From Marinobacter sp. LV10R510-11A (GTDB taxonomy: Bacteria > Pseudomonadota > Gammaproteobacteria > Pseudomonadales > Oleiphilaceae), in NCBI RefSeq assembly GCF_900215155.1, contig NZ_LT907980.1, forward strand, positions 3,038,001-3,102,000: DNA of 64,000 bases. Reading direction: 5' to 3'. The notes beneath the pieces are model-generated. The model saw only the letters and a program-made list of their open reading frames with translations, made no database searches and was not told the origin of the DNA. Positions 25,407-34,725 of the stretch are shown in pieces. The translations under genes and the position numbers were made by a program. The stretch's first letter is position 1. Each line of letters begins with the position of its first letter.

Positions 25407-28400
25407 CACTCATGGGGCTGCTGCCCTCATGGCTTTGGTAGCCCACTTTTCCGTAGTAAGTAAACGGAGCTGCCTGTTTGTTCAAAAGCCTGTTTTCACG
25501 CACAAATAGATGAATCGTTAAGCCAAGCTCTTGGTGATTAATCAACTCCCGGCCTCGCTTGCTCTCAGGCGTGGTTTTGTCTTGGCTTTGCCAGTGAAAG
25601 CGTTGTTCACCCAGCCAATGATCCATATAGCGATGATTATCTGCTTTGCCTTGCTTATTCAAAGTCACCAGCAATACATGTGCAGATGCATCTGCTAAAA
25701 ACACATGCCCAACGTTCCAGCTGCCCCGATTGAATTCTGCACCAAACAAGCCAGCGATATCCTCCCGCATAAAGTCCTGACCAACCGCCAGTTCTAATGG
25801 ATCAATCACCGACTCTAATCGCGCAAACGTCCGAAACTGCTCGCTCAATTCGTCTGTCACCAGAATATCGTCATAGCTTGGATTCTTAGCTTTTAGAACG
25901 TACTGACCTTGGGCGGTCTTCTCGATCACACGAAGCAAATATTGGGTGTCGCCAGCTTCATCCATTCGTTCAATAGCCAAAGTCTTACCAGTGATGCTGC
26001 CAGCTTGATTTGGGCTAACTTGTTCAAGCAATAAATAATCGCCATCGCGAATTGGATTTTTCCCGCCATTCATAGAGTCGCCCGATGCCTGGGCAATAAA
26101 ATGGCGGTTGGGATTCAGTTGGCCATAGCCTTCGCCAAGATGGCGGTATTCTTCCGCCTCTACCAAGCTAGTGCGAAAATGACCACAGGCGATTTTTAAA
26201 GTGGGGAAAAATGGTAACCCTGTGCGTGCTAATTCACTGTTCGGCAGTACAGACACATTATGATCAACCGGCTCTATGTTCCCCCGAGCTTCATAGCTGG
26301 CTAGCCGATAATCCACCAACTCCTGAACCAAAGCTGTAAAAGTGTCTATTTGGTCACTCGCTAGCGTGATGGCAGCGGCAAAGTACCCATCAGCGATTTT
26401 GAAGGAGCCCGCTGTTTTGGTATTTCCACCAACCCAGGCTTTAACAGGATTTCTTTGCCAATACGCCTGCCAAGTTTTTTGATCAGGGCTCTCCCGCATG
26501 GCTTCCGGTAGCTCTCCCAACAAAGAGCGTCGGCGCTGAAGAACCTTTAGCGATTGGCTTGCCAGCGCTGATAGCTCAGGCGGGTTGCGCCAGCCATCCA
26601 GTTCTTGAAACGCCTCAAGAAGCACCATTTTGAACGACTTACTCATGGGCGTTTTTTCAAGCTCAGTGAGAAACGCAGATTGCTGCTCCACAAGCTTGGA
26701 TTCTGTCTCGTCCAGATCATCCATGTGCGCCACCAGAGCGAACCAATGGCCAAACTGCTTACGCAGCTGACTGAGATTGGCTCCGAAACGGTAGAACTCT
26801 GTTAGCGTCGGGCGGCGACCGAGGGTATCTCGTAGCAGGCAGTAATCTTTCTCGGTGCCTTCGCCGTCTAGCGACTTCAAGAAATCGATCAACTGCAGGT
26901 CGTAATTGATGAAGCAACCATCCGGTAAGTCCAGCTTTTGAGAAGCTGCTTTTCGGGCGTATTGCGCTAACTGCCGGTGATTCATATCCGCGCCCATCAG
27001 CGCTTGCGGCTTATGCAAAAAGCCTTGGTGGTTGCCAATAAAGTCCAACACCACCAGTTTGTCTTTACCTTCTGCCCTTCGCAGACCTCGGCCAAGCTGC
27101 TGCAAAAACAAAATCTTGGATTCAGTAGGGCGCAGCAACATCACCGTATCAATCGTCGGCAAGTCCACGCCTTCGTTGAACAGGTCTACTGAAAAAAGGA
27201 TGACCAGTTCGCCGGATCTAAGCTGCTCTAGGGCTTCACCCCGGGACAGCTCGGAGCGCCCATGAACAGCCGCGGCAGAAAACCCTCTTTTCTGGAACTG
27301 CTCAGCCATAAAATCCGCATGATTGATCGAAACACAGAACGCCAAGGTGCGTTGTTGCCCATGCTTTTCCCACACCCGCTCGGCATGGCGGGCGCGACCT
27401 AGAGTAGCGAGTTTATGGGCTAGCTGGCTCGGATCGAATTTACCGTTCCGCCAAGGAATCTCTGCGTAATCAACGCTGTCGTCGTAGATACCGTAGTAGT
27501 GAAAAGGTGCTAGCAACTTACTGCGAATACCTTCAAACAAATTATGGGCGTAAACCAAATTGTCATCGCAAAGGGACAGAATATCCGAGCGATCTGTCCT
27601 GTCTGGCGTAGCGGTTAAACCGAGCATGAAGGTGGGCGCAAAATAGCTCAGCAAGCGGCAATAGGTGGGTGCCGCAGCATGGTGAAATTCATCCACCACT
27701 ATGTAGTCAAAATGCTGTGGCGAAAACCGTTCCAAGTGTGCATTTTTACCCAGAGTTTGAACCGAGGCACAGAGCACATCCACCGCCATGTCGCGCTGTT
27801 TGCCCATGTAAAAGCCCACACGACTTTTCGGGCGAATGCGGATAAAGGTTTCAGCAGCTTGGTGGAGGATTTCTTCACGATGCGCGACAAATAACACCCG
27901 CCTCGCGCCCATTTGGGCCGCATCGAACGCTGACAGCCACGTTTTACCCAAGCCAGTCGCTAAGACCACCAAACCACGGCTGTAGCCTTCAGCCCGTGTC
28001 TCCTTCAGGGCGACTAAAGCAGCTGTTTGCACCGGTGTGGGCGCTGGTGGTTCTTCAACTTCGTGGCTTCCGGCTTCCGTGGGGGTTGGTGGCAAAACCC
28101 GACGGGCCTCGTACTCATCAATCCAGCCATCTGACAAAGGTACGGTATTGTCGTGCCGGAACAGTTCTTCAAAACGGCTTAGTGCTTCAAAGAAACCATC
28201 ATCGCTGGGGTAATCAACACGATAATTCCACTCCAAACCATCTTGTAGGGCTTGGCGGCTGATATTGCTAGAGCCAATAAAAGCCGTACCGTGACGAGAT
28301 TTGTCATGGCCAACATAGGTGAAAATGTAGGCTTTAAGATGAAAACTTGTTCCAGCGCTTTGAAACACTCGCACTTGGGCACCCTGTTCTTGCAGCAACA

Positions 28401-29226
28401 TCAGGCTGCGTAACGCCTCTGGGTCGGTAATGTCCATGTAGTCGCTGGTCAGAACACGAACCCGCGCTGGCAACTCTTCTCGACCGAGCGCCCCTTGCAG
28501 GTCGGGTACCAGCAGCTTTAAGCCAGTGGCTTTTACAAACGCCACAGCCATGTCTATTTCGCTGGATTTGTTGATGCTGGCGCAAAGGTGAGGCAAGAAA
28601 TGCCGATGCTTCCCACCAGTAATCAACTTGTCTGACTGCTTGGGGCTTTTGTCAAACACACCATTCAACCAATGCTCATCACGCCCCGGCCTGCGATCTG
28701 CCGTTTGCCAGATCGTTATCTTCTCAAGCCGCTGTAGGGCGTCTGCCCAGCTCTGCAATTGCTCTTCAGTAGCATCAGTAAAGTGACGGCCATTGTGTTC
28801 CCGCTGCCCCTCACCACGCTTGAAGCTCACGTATAACACGCCGCCAGGTTTTAAAGCCTGCCAGAGTGTCGCGAGTGCTTGGGGTATTTGCTGCTGGGGG
28901 AGGTGGAGCAAGCTGGCGCAGGCCCAAATCCCATCGTAGGCCTGGTATTCACTAACCTGATCAAACGTACGCACGGCAACCGGGTGGCAGATGGCGGCGG
29001 ATGCCAGGGTAGCTAGCTTTTCAGACGCATCGAATGCAGTAACGCGATAGTTGCGGACAAGAAACTCACGTGAGTCTCGGCCAGAACCGCAGCCGGCGTC
29101 GAGAATGTGGGCGTTTTCGGATAAATGCGGCAAAAACGCATCGTACAGCGCAGACATGTCCAAATGCAGTGTTTCGTCCATAAACTGCTGTGCGTGCACG
29201 TTGTAGTAGGCAACCGATTGGCTCAT
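25387..29226 (-). CDS. Giant multi-domain protein: methyltransferase - PLD nuclease - SF2 helicase - S24-like - DUF3427
   Basis: A 1,279-residue protein. Residues 1-~200 are a class I methyltransferase (ILDAGCGSGRDSREF near 41). Residues ~215-365 are a phospholipase-D-type nuclease domain (SFHLKAYIF near 295, IGSSNIS near 318). Residues ~395-740 are an SF2 helicase (Walker A ATGLGKT ~423, DEFHH ~512, GLTATPDRTDRSD ~536, QQLGRGLRRA ~709). About 1040-1120 resembles an S24/LexA fold (ASGDSMNGG, then IRDGDYLLL). About 1150-1279 is DUF3427, with HWQSQDKTTPESKRG. PLD-helicase-DUF3427 proteins are associated with phage defence. ATG 29226 is chosen over a TTG 12 codons earlier. It is convergent with the HNH and small acidic genes. 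Confidence 0.88.
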   Translation of the reverse strand: MSQSVAYYNVHAQQFMDETLHLDMSALYDAFLPHLSENAHILDAGCGSGRDSREFLVRNYRVTAFDASEKLATLASAAICHPVAVRTFDQVSEYQAYDGIWACASLLHLPQQQIPQALATLWQALKPGGVLYVSFKRGEGQREHNGRHFTDATEEQLQSWADALQRLEKITIWQTADRRPGRDEHWLNGVFDKSPKQSDKLITGGKHRHFLPHLCASINKSSEIDMAVAFVKATGLKLLVPDLQGALGREELPARVRVLTSDYMDITDPEALRSLMLLQEQGAQVRVFQSAGTSFHLKAYIFTYVGHDKSRHGTAFIGSSNISRQALQDGLEWNYRVDYPSDDGFFEALSRFEELFRHDNTVPLSDGWIDEYEARRVLPPTPTEAGSHEVEEPPAPTPVQTAALVALKETRAEGYSRGLVVLATGLGKTWLSAFDAAQMGARRVLFVAHREEILHQAAETFIRIRPKSRVGFYMGKQRDMAVDVLCASVQTLGKNAHLERFSPQHFDYIVVDEFHHAAAPTYCRLLSYFAPTFMLGLTATPDRTDRSDILSLCDDNLVYAHNLFEGIRSKLLAPFHYYGIYDDSVDYAEIPWRNGKFDPSQLAHKLATLGRARHAERVWEKHGQQRTLAFCVSINHADFMAEQFQKRGFSAAAVHGRSELSRGEALEQLRSGELVILFSVDLFNEGVDLPTIDTVMLLRPTESKILFLQQLGRGLRRAEGKDKLVVLDFIGNHQGFLHKPQALMGADMNHRQLAQYARKAASQKLDLPDGCFINYDLQLIDFLKSLDGEGTEKDYCLLRDTLGRRPTLTEFYRFGANLSQLRKQFGHWFALVAHMDDLDETESKLVEQQSAFLTELEKTPMSKSFKMVLLEAFQELDGWRNPPELSALASQSLKVLQRRRSLLGELPEAMRESPDQKTWQAYWQRNPVKAWVGGNTKTAGSFKIADGYFAAAITLASDQIDTFTALVQELVDYRLASYEARGNIEPVDHNVSVLPNSELARTGLPFFPTLKIACGHFRTSLVEAEEYRHLGEGYGQLNPNRHFIAQASGDSMNGGKNPIRDGDYLLLEQVSPNQAGSITGKTLAIERMDEAGDTQYLLRVIEKTAQGQYVLKAKNPSYDDILVTDELSEQFRTFARLESVIDPLELAVGQDFMREDIAGLFGAEFNRGSWNVGHVFLADASAHVLLVTLNKQGKADNHRYMDHWLGEQRFHWQSQDKTTPESKRGRELINHQELGLTIHLFVRENRLLNKQAAPFTYYGKVGYQSHEGSSPMSVILKRV

Positions 29227-29268
29227 GCCGGGAAACACCCTTTTATGATCGACAGAGCACAATATCGT

Positions 29269-30600
29269 CTAGTCTGCGTCAAGCGAAGACAAAGGCGCTG
29301 CTGTGATCAAGCCGTCCTTCACAAAGTCCTGCAGAACTATATCGTAGGTCCCGTCTGGAACCTCTTTGGCAATTTGATAGGCTATCCCGTTATCGTCTTT
29401 TGGGGCCGCCCTTAGGTCCAATACTTTGGGAGAGGATATCAGTGCTTTGTTCGCATCCCGAACCATTAACACCTTCGGTTTGAGCCTATGCGCCTCATAG
29501 CTTTCGACCACGATCCCCACGTCACCGCTCAGCATTTCGACGATGGATCCGGGTGGATATATGCCAACCATCAGAATAAAAGCATCAGCCAATTCAGCAT
29601 CAAACTGGGTTCCGCGATTTTTGTGGATGATATCCAGAGCATGCATGGACGCGAGGGCTTTTTGATAAACGCGCGTGCTGGTAATCGCATCGTAGGTATC
29701 CACCAGCGCGATGATCTTCGCAAAGTACGGTATGTTTTCCGCCGGAAGCCCTCGGGGATAGCCTTTCCCATCTATTCGCTCGTGATGAGAAAACGCCACA
29801 TCCACAGCGGTCTGCAGGGAGGCGCCAGTGCTCATAAGAATGGTACGGCCATGAACCGTATGGTATCGCATTAAAGCAAACTCTTCGTTAGTCAGGCTGC
29901 CCGGCTTATTCAGAACCTCGATCGGAATTTTGGTTTTACCAACGTCGTGCAGCAGGCCGCATAGGGCCAGATTCTGAATTTCGCCCTCTATCATGCCCAG
30001 ATATTTTCCAAACGCTGCGGCCAGAATGGAAACGTTGAGGCAATGCTCGGCGGTATACTCATCCTGATTCTTGATCTTGGTGAGCAGCATCAATGCATTT
30101 TCGTTACGTAGCACACTCTCTACACAACTATTCACGACAGCCCGGGCGTTGTTTAAATCCAAGGTGCGGCTGACACGCAAACCGGCCATGATGGACTTGG
30201 CCGTGCCCTGAGCTTCTTCAAACCGCATAGTGGCCGTTTGCATTTCCCGGCCCACACTCACCTGATTTATGTAGGAAACGCGCTTGCGGGGAATAGTCCG
30301 GGCTGAGTCAGGCGTCGGCGGTTGCGTATGCTTCCGTTTGCCTTTGAAAAAGCCCGCAAGAGCACCCCGGCTGGGAACTTTCTCCGTGGGCTTCCGCTTT
30401 TCCTCTGCCACGCCTTGTATAACCACGAAATCACACTGATGACGCAACGCGTGTACTTCTGTCAGGTCCTTGATAATAAACCCCTGCATGAGAAAGTCTG
30501 TTTCTTCCCAAGGTCTATCCAACCGGATCACATGCATGCCAATTTCCAGATCAGCAACATCGATCTGGGCTTCAACAAGCTCAACGTATGTCCCTCGCAT
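29269..30600 (-). CDS. HD-GYP domain cyclic-di-GMP phosphodiesterase (DUF3391 N-terminus)
   Basis: A 443-residue protein. Residues ~10-130 form a DUF3391 region (VADLEIGMHVIRLDRPWEET), and ~170-350 form the HD-GYP domain. The metal-binding HD is in LCGLLHDVGKTKIP (~218), the next histidines are in HHERIDGKGYP (~272-282), and the GYP motif is intact, predicting cleavage of c-di-GMP to GMP. It has no receiver or membrane segment. The gene is monocistronic. The region 30601-30873 between it and the tRNA shows no gene. Confidence 0.93.
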   Translation of the reverse strand: MRGTYVELVEAQIDVADLEIGMHVIRLDRPWEETDFLMQGFIIKDLTEVHALRHQCDFVVIQGVAEEKRKPTEKVPSRGALAGFFKGKRKHTQPPTPDSARTIPRKRVSYINQVSVGREMQTATMRFEEAQGTAKSIMAGLRVSRTLDLNNARAVVNSCVESVLRNENALMLLTKIKNQDEYTAEHCLNVSILAAAFGKYLGMIEGEIQNLALCGLLHDVGKTKIPIEVLNKPGSLTNEEFALMRYHTVHGRTILMSTGASLQTAVDVAFSHHERIDGKGYPRGLPAENIPYFAKIIALVDTYDAITSTRVYQKALASMHALDIIHKNRGTQFDAELADAFILMVGIYPPGSIVEMLSGDVGIVVESYEAHRLKPKVLMVRDANKALISSPKVLDLRAAPKDDNGIAYQIAKEVPDGTYDIVLQDFVKDGLITAAPLSSLDAD

Positions 30601-30873
30601 GGCTCTGGCTCAGTTGTGAAAACTATCAACGTCAGACTTTAACGCAAAAAGAGAGGCAGACTTGTAAATGATGGTTAAATTCCATTCGGCTATTGAAGAG
30701 ATCCGCATGAACCTTTCTCAAGCGCAGCTCTGGCATTGGTGATTTGCCACCTATAAAGATGCGTAAAAGTTATTTTTACTTGAGTCCTGTAACGTTGCGA
30801 TTGAGCAGGATGAACAATCTGATATTCACTCTTGCTTGTCTACCGGGCCCGCGATGGGCAAAATTGAGGGGTA

Positions 30874-30947
30874 TGGAGCGGGTGATGGGAATCGAACCCA
30901 CGTGTGCAGCTTGGGAAGCTGCCGTTCTACCATTGAACTACACCCGC
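30874..30947 (-). tRNA. tRNA-Gly (anticodon CCC), CCA encoded
   Basis: The minus strand folds into a full cloverleaf. The acceptor GCGGGTG pairs with CACCCGC, the D arm is GTTCAATGGTAGAAC, the anticodon stem GCAGC/GCTGC encloses loop TTCCCAA with anticodon CCC, and the T arm is TGGGTTCGATTCCCA. The discriminator T and an encoded CCA follow. It decodes GGG. Confidence 0.95.
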
Positions 30948-31021
30948 CAAAAGGCGTGACTACCCGCGCAATATAAGCGCTTTAGCCGGTCCCCGGCAAG
31001 CCTTGTCTAAATGGAGTTCTG

Positions 31022-32746
31022 ATGGATCCAATGCTTACCTTGGTAGGTGCCATGATGCTTGTTATCAGCATCGTTCTTAGCCCTATTTCAAGCCGAGTCG
31101 GTATGCCGGTGCTGCTGATCTTTTTGGCGGTGGGCATGATGATGGGCAAAGACGGCCCGGGCGGCATTGAGTTCGATGATTTCCAGCTTTCATTTCTGGT
31201 CGCCAACCTGGCGCTGGGCGTTATTTTGCTTGATGGCGGCATGCGCACCCGGGCCGAAACCTTCCGCGTAGGGCTAAAGCCGGCACTGATGTTGGCCACC
31301 GTTGGGGTTGCCATGACCGCCTTAGGGGCTGGTTTCGTGGCCTGGCTGGTTTTCGACCTGCACTGGATGAGCGCCTTGCTCATTGGCTCGATCATCTCAT
31401 CAACCGACGCAGCCGCCGTGTTTTCACTGTTGCAGGGTCGTGGCCTGCACCTGAACGAGCGTGTTAGCGCCACGTTGGAGATTGAATCTGGCAGCAACGA
31501 CCCGATGGCGATATTCCTCACCCTGATGATGGTCACCATGATTGCCAGTGATGGCGATCATGCCATTCAGGACTCCCTGATCCTGCTGGTCAAACAGTTC
31601 AGCATTGGCGGCGTTGGCGGTGTTGTCGGCGGCTTCTTGATCGCAGAACTGGCCAACCGCATTCGGCTCAACCCGTCTCTGTATCCGTTGCTTGTGGTCG
31701 CCGCAGGTATTTCGGTGTTTTCCGCCATCAACGCCCTCGGGGGCAGCGGGTTTTTGGCCATCTACCTGTGTGGCGTTGTAATCGGCAACCGTCAGGTGCG
31801 GATGATGCCCATGATTTTGCAGGTGCACGATGGCCTGGCGTGGCTGGCTCAGCTCTGTCTGTTCCTGTTACTCGGTTTGCTGGTAAACCCCTCGGATTTG
31901 CTGCCCCTGGCCGGAAGCGGCCTGATATTAGCCCTGGCTCTGATTTTTGTGATTCGTCCGTTAACCGTCATACTCACTGTCTGGCCTTTTGGCTTTAACC
32001 GTCGTGAACTAGGCTTTATCAGCTGGGTGGGGCTCCGGGGCGCGGTGCCGATTGTTTTGGCGCTGTTCCCAATTATTGCCGGCCTGCCGGAAGCGCAACT
32101 GGTGTTCCATGCCGCCTTCTTTATTGTGCTGGTGTCCTTGCTGGTTCAGGGCACTACCATCGCCCCTCTTGCCCGCAAGTTACGCTTGGAAGTCCCTGCA
32201 GACGGCGAGCCTTACCGGCGCTTGCCACTGGATGCTCCAGCAGCCGGTGACCACGAGCTAATGCTGTTCCCTTTGCGCGGGAAGCATTGGGAAACGCCAC
32301 GTGTGTTGGGCCAGCTGCGCTTTCCGGAAAACACAGCCGTTGCCGGTGTGTTCCGCAACCGTGTTTGCCTGCAACCAAAGGCCGACCTGGAAGTATCCAG
32401 TGGCGACGTGGTTGCCATGTTCGCCACCCCCAGCGTACTAAAACAGCTGGGCAAGGCCCTCAGCGGCCGGCAACCTCCAAAGCACTTGGCGGAACGAGCG
32501 TTCTTCGGAGACTTTGTGCTGAACGGAGACGCGATGCTTGGGGATGTTGAACAGGTTTATGGTATCGAGTTCCATGAATTGCCCCCAGAGCTGTCACTGG
32601 CGGAATGCTTTGCCAAACGCACCAAGGGCCACCCGGTTATTGGCGATACAGTTGTTCTGGGGCCCGTCACTCTGGTGGCAAGAGCCATAGAGGCAGATCA
32701 GGTCACGAAAGTTGGTCTGAAAATGGAAAGTTCACAGCATGTCTGA
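31022..32746 (+). CDS. cvrA: Potassium/proton antiporter, CvrA/NhaP2 type
   Basis: A 574-residue monovalent cation/proton antiporter that exports K+ (and possibly Na+) in exchange for protons. Residues ~1-385 carry about 12-13 membrane segments with the CPA1 features IISSTDAAAVFSLL and ESGSNDPMAIFLT, the latter holding the ND ion-binding pair. A cytosolic tail follows, with a TrkA-C/RCK_C domain (LGQLRFPENTAVAGVFRN) and a final CorC/HlyC-associated domain (DFVLNGDAMLGDVEQVYGIE). This three-part layout is that of CvrA/NhaP2. It helps osmotic and pH balance. Confidence 0.93.
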   Translation: MDPMLTLVGAMMLVISIVLSPISSRVGMPVLLIFLAVGMMMGKDGPGGIEFDDFQLSFLVANLALGVILLDGGMRTRAETFRVGLKPALMLATVGVAMTALGAGFVAWLVFDLHWMSALLIGSIISSTDAAAVFSLLQGRGLHLNERVSATLEIESGSNDPMAIFLTLMMVTMIASDGDHAIQDSLILLVKQFSIGGVGGVVGGFLIAELANRIRLNPSLYPLLVVAAGISVFSAINALGGSGFLAIYLCGVVIGNRQVRMMPMILQVHDGLAWLAQLCLFLLLGLLVNPSDLLPLAGSGLILALALIFVIRPLTVILTVWPFGFNRRELGFISWVGLRGAVPIVLALFPIIAGLPEAQLVFHAAFFIVLVSLLVQGTTIAPLARKLRLEVPADGEPYRRLPLDAPAAGDHELMLFPLRGKHWETPRVLGQLRFPENTAVAGVFRNRVCLQPKADLEVSSGDVVAMFATPSVLKQLGKALSGRQPPKHLAERAFFGDFVLNGDAMLGDVEQVYGIEFHELPPELSLAECFAKRTKGHPVIGDTVVLGPVTLVARAIEADQVTKVGLKMESSQHV

Positions 32747-32854
32747 CCCGTGCACCAGATAACTATAAAAGTTAACAAAACCCTTTAACATTTAGCCGAC
32801 CGGTTATGCTATAAACAGTTCTGCGTAAAGATTAATCATTGGTAAGTTAAGGTT

Positions 32855-33415
32855 ATGGCTATGCCTCGTTTATTACCCCGGTGCCTTCTGGCTCTGTTTG
32901 TTATCGCAAGCTTTCCAGCACACAGCGCAGAGCTGCTGGCGAAAGCGGACACCCGCATGCCGGTCATCGACAGCTCACCAGGCGAATCTCTGATGGTTAG
33001 CAAAGTGTTGGTAAGAAAAGAGAAGCGCCGGCTTTATCTGATGAACGGAGAAGAGATCGTTCGCAGTTACCGCATATCCCTTGGGGATAATCCCGAGGGG
33101 CACAAGCTTTATGAAGGCGACGAACGCACGCCAGAAGGCCAGTACACGCTAGATTGGCGCAATTCCGGCAGTAGCTTTTACAAGTCTATTCATATTTCCT
33201 ACCCAAGCGTCGAAGACCGTGAGATGGCAGAAAACTGGGGCTTAAGCCCTGGTGGCAGCATCATGATTCACGGTTTGCCCAATGGCGAAGAAGACATGGC
33301 GTTTGCTTATACAGGTTTAGACTGGACCAACGGATGCATCGCCGTTAATAATCAGGAGATGGATGAAATCTGGCAACTGGTTAACGATGGCACCCCAATA
33401 CGCATCATTCCCTAA
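32855..33415 (+). CDS. L,D-transpeptidase (YkuD domain), exported
   Basis: A 186-residue exported protein with signal peptide (LLALFVIASFPAHSAE) and a YkuD domain. It starts with VLVRKEKRRLYLMNGEEIVR and includes the motif IHGLPNGEED, then DWTNGCIAVNNQEMDEIW, where Cys is the nucleophile and His the partner. Such enzymes form 3-3 peptidoglycan crosslinks or attach outer-membrane lipoproteins. An alanine-rich Lpp-like lipoprotein is encoded 170 bases downstream, a suggestive pairing. A TATGCTATAA-like -10 is seen at about 32805. ATG 32861 is an alternative start. Confidence 0.92.
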   Translation: MAMPRLLPRCLLALFVIASFPAHSAELLAKADTRMPVIDSSPGESLMVSKVLVRKEKRRLYLMNGEEIVRSYRISLGDNPEGHKLYEGDERTPEGQYTLDWRNSGSSFYKSIHISYPSVEDREMAENWGLSPGGSIMIHGLPNGEEDMAFAYTGLDWTNGCIAVNNQEMDEIWQLVNDGTPIRIIP

Positions 33416-33585
33416 CCACACTCCCATGACCGCAGCATTAAGTTGTTGTCATAACGTCAGAGAATTTACGTATACTTAGTTAACATTTCCTCTCAGAGTG
33501 TTTTACACTGTTTCACGACTCCGGTAGTCAACGCCTATCGGGCCGAAGCTTACAGGAAATAACTCGACCAATAAGGGGATTTATA

Positions 33586-33867
33586 ATGCGTAAACTTACA
33601 ATCGCCGGAATCGCACTTGCTACTGCTCTGACTGCAGGTTGTGCAACTTCCGACCAGGGCGCTATGGACGAAGCTAATGCAACTGCCAGTTCTGCTGAGC
33701 AGTCTGCAGATAAGGCAATGAACACGGCTAACAGCGCTGCAAGCTCTGCGCGTTCTGCACAGAACACAGCAGACAAGGCACTCGCTGCAGCTAAAGCAGC
33801 TCAAAAGTCTGCTGACGAAGCAAACGAGCGCGCTAAGCGTATGCTCGAGCGTGCAAGCCAGAAGTAA
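33586..33867 (+). CDS. Alanine-zipper lipoprotein (Lpp/OprI-like)
   Basis: A 93-residue lipoprotein with signal ALTAGC and mature part beginning CATSDQ. The rest is a long helix of heptads rich in Ala, Ser and Lys (SAASSARSAQNTADKALAAA, then ANERAKRMLERASQK), like OprI and the alanine-zipper lipoproteins. It probably trimerises and links the outer membrane to peptidoglycan through the C-terminal Lys. An upstream TATACT at about 33471 may be the promoter -10, and a strong terminator follows directly. The free-standing, strongly terminated unit suggests high expression. Confidence 0.9.
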   Translation: MRKLTIAGIALATALTAGCATSDQGAMDEANATASSAEQSADKAMNTANSAASSARSAQNTADKALAAAKAAQKSADEANERAKRMLERASQK

Positions 33868-33882
33868 GGCTTAAACGTTGTG

Positions 33883-33911
33883 AAAAAAGGCCGGGATTCC
33901 CGGCTTTTTTT
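33883..33911 (+). terminator. Intrinsic terminator shared by the lipoprotein and the convergent SDR gene
   Basis: GCCGGG-ATT-CCCGGC is flanked by A6 on the left and T7 on the right, 16 bases after the lipoprotein stop. The symmetry lets it work in both directions. Confidence 0.93.
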
Positions 33912-33926
33912 ATTGCTTGTGCCTCG

Positions 33927-34679
33927 TCAAAACAACTTAGCGAGCACTGAAACCGGCAAGCGCCGCAATACAAAACCAATAGGTGTCCAGGGCCAACCGG
34001 GCACAAAACATTCGTTCTTGCCAGACTCGATGGCTTTTACCATCGCCCTACAGCCAGTTTCTGCATCCACGATGAAAGGCGTGTTTTTCACCTTTTCGTT
34101 GATTTCCGTCCGGATATAACCCGGATAAAGCGTTGTCACCTTGATGGCAGACTTCGCCTTCCTTAATTCGACACGCAAACCTTCAGAAAGTGCCGCAAGG
34201 CCCACTTTGGTCGCTGCGTAGGTGTTCACATTGCCCGGCATACCCCGTACTGCGGTGACAGAAGAAACCGTAACAAGGTGACCCTGTTTTTGCTCACGGA
34301 ATATCTCCATAGCCGCTTCCATCTGCGCCAGAGCGGCCACAAAGTTGGTTTCTGCGGTTTGGCGATTAGCATGGAACTTACCGGTACCTAGGGGCTGGCC
34401 TTTGCCAATACCGGCGTTAACGATAATACGGTCGAGGGTGCCAAACTCCTGCTGAAAAACCCGGAAAACCTCAAATATCTGGTCATGATTATTAACGTCC
34501 AGGGCACGAAGACTGATGGTGATTTGCGGGTACTTGCCAGCAAGCTCGTCCCGCAGGGCCTCCAAGCGCTCGGTGCGACGGGCACACAGCGCTAGATTTT
34601 CACCTCTTCCTGCAAACTCGCGGGCCATACCCTCGCCCAAGCCGGAGCTGGCTCCGGTGATCACAATGGTGCGGCTCAT
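33927..34679 (-). CDS. Short-chain dehydrogenase/reductase
   Basis: A 250-residue classical [23 protein letters not shown] binds the nucleotide, NAGIGKG follows the fourth strand, and the active site is the Ser in SSVTAVRG with YAATK. The C-terminal part (FVPGWPWTPIGFVLRRLP) is hydrophobic and may touch the membrane, as in lipid-acting SDRs. The start ATG 34679 is preceded by AGGAGAG. The substrate is not evident. It shares direction with the L,D-transpeptidase upstream, 46 bases away. Confidence 0.9.
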   Translation of the reverse strand: MSRTIVITGASSGLGEGMAREFAGRGENLALCARRTERLEALRDELAGKYPQITISLRALDVNNHDQIFEVFRVFQQEFGTLDRIIVNAGIGKGQPLGTGKFHANRQTAETNFVAALAQMEAAMEIFREQKQGHLVTVSSVTAVRGMPGNVNTYAATKVGLAALSEGLRVELRKAKSAIKVTTLYPGYIRTEINEKVKNTPFIVDAETGCRAMVKAIESGKNECFVPGWPWTPIGFVLRRLPVSVLAKLF

Positions 34680-34725
34680 GGGCTCTCCTAGTTTATCGTT
34701 ATAGTGAACACCGGTGACTAGAGCG

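Noticed and set aside
29227..29262. Longer start (TTG) for the giant helicase protein
   Set aside because: The 12 extra residues do not fit the methyltransferase start, and ATG 29226 begins the family-like text MSQSVAYYN.
30744..30959. Possible 71-residue protein ending MERVMGIEPTCAAWEAA
   Set aside because: It is a reading of the tRNA-Gly gene and its flank; this text is a well-known false translation of tRNA sequences.
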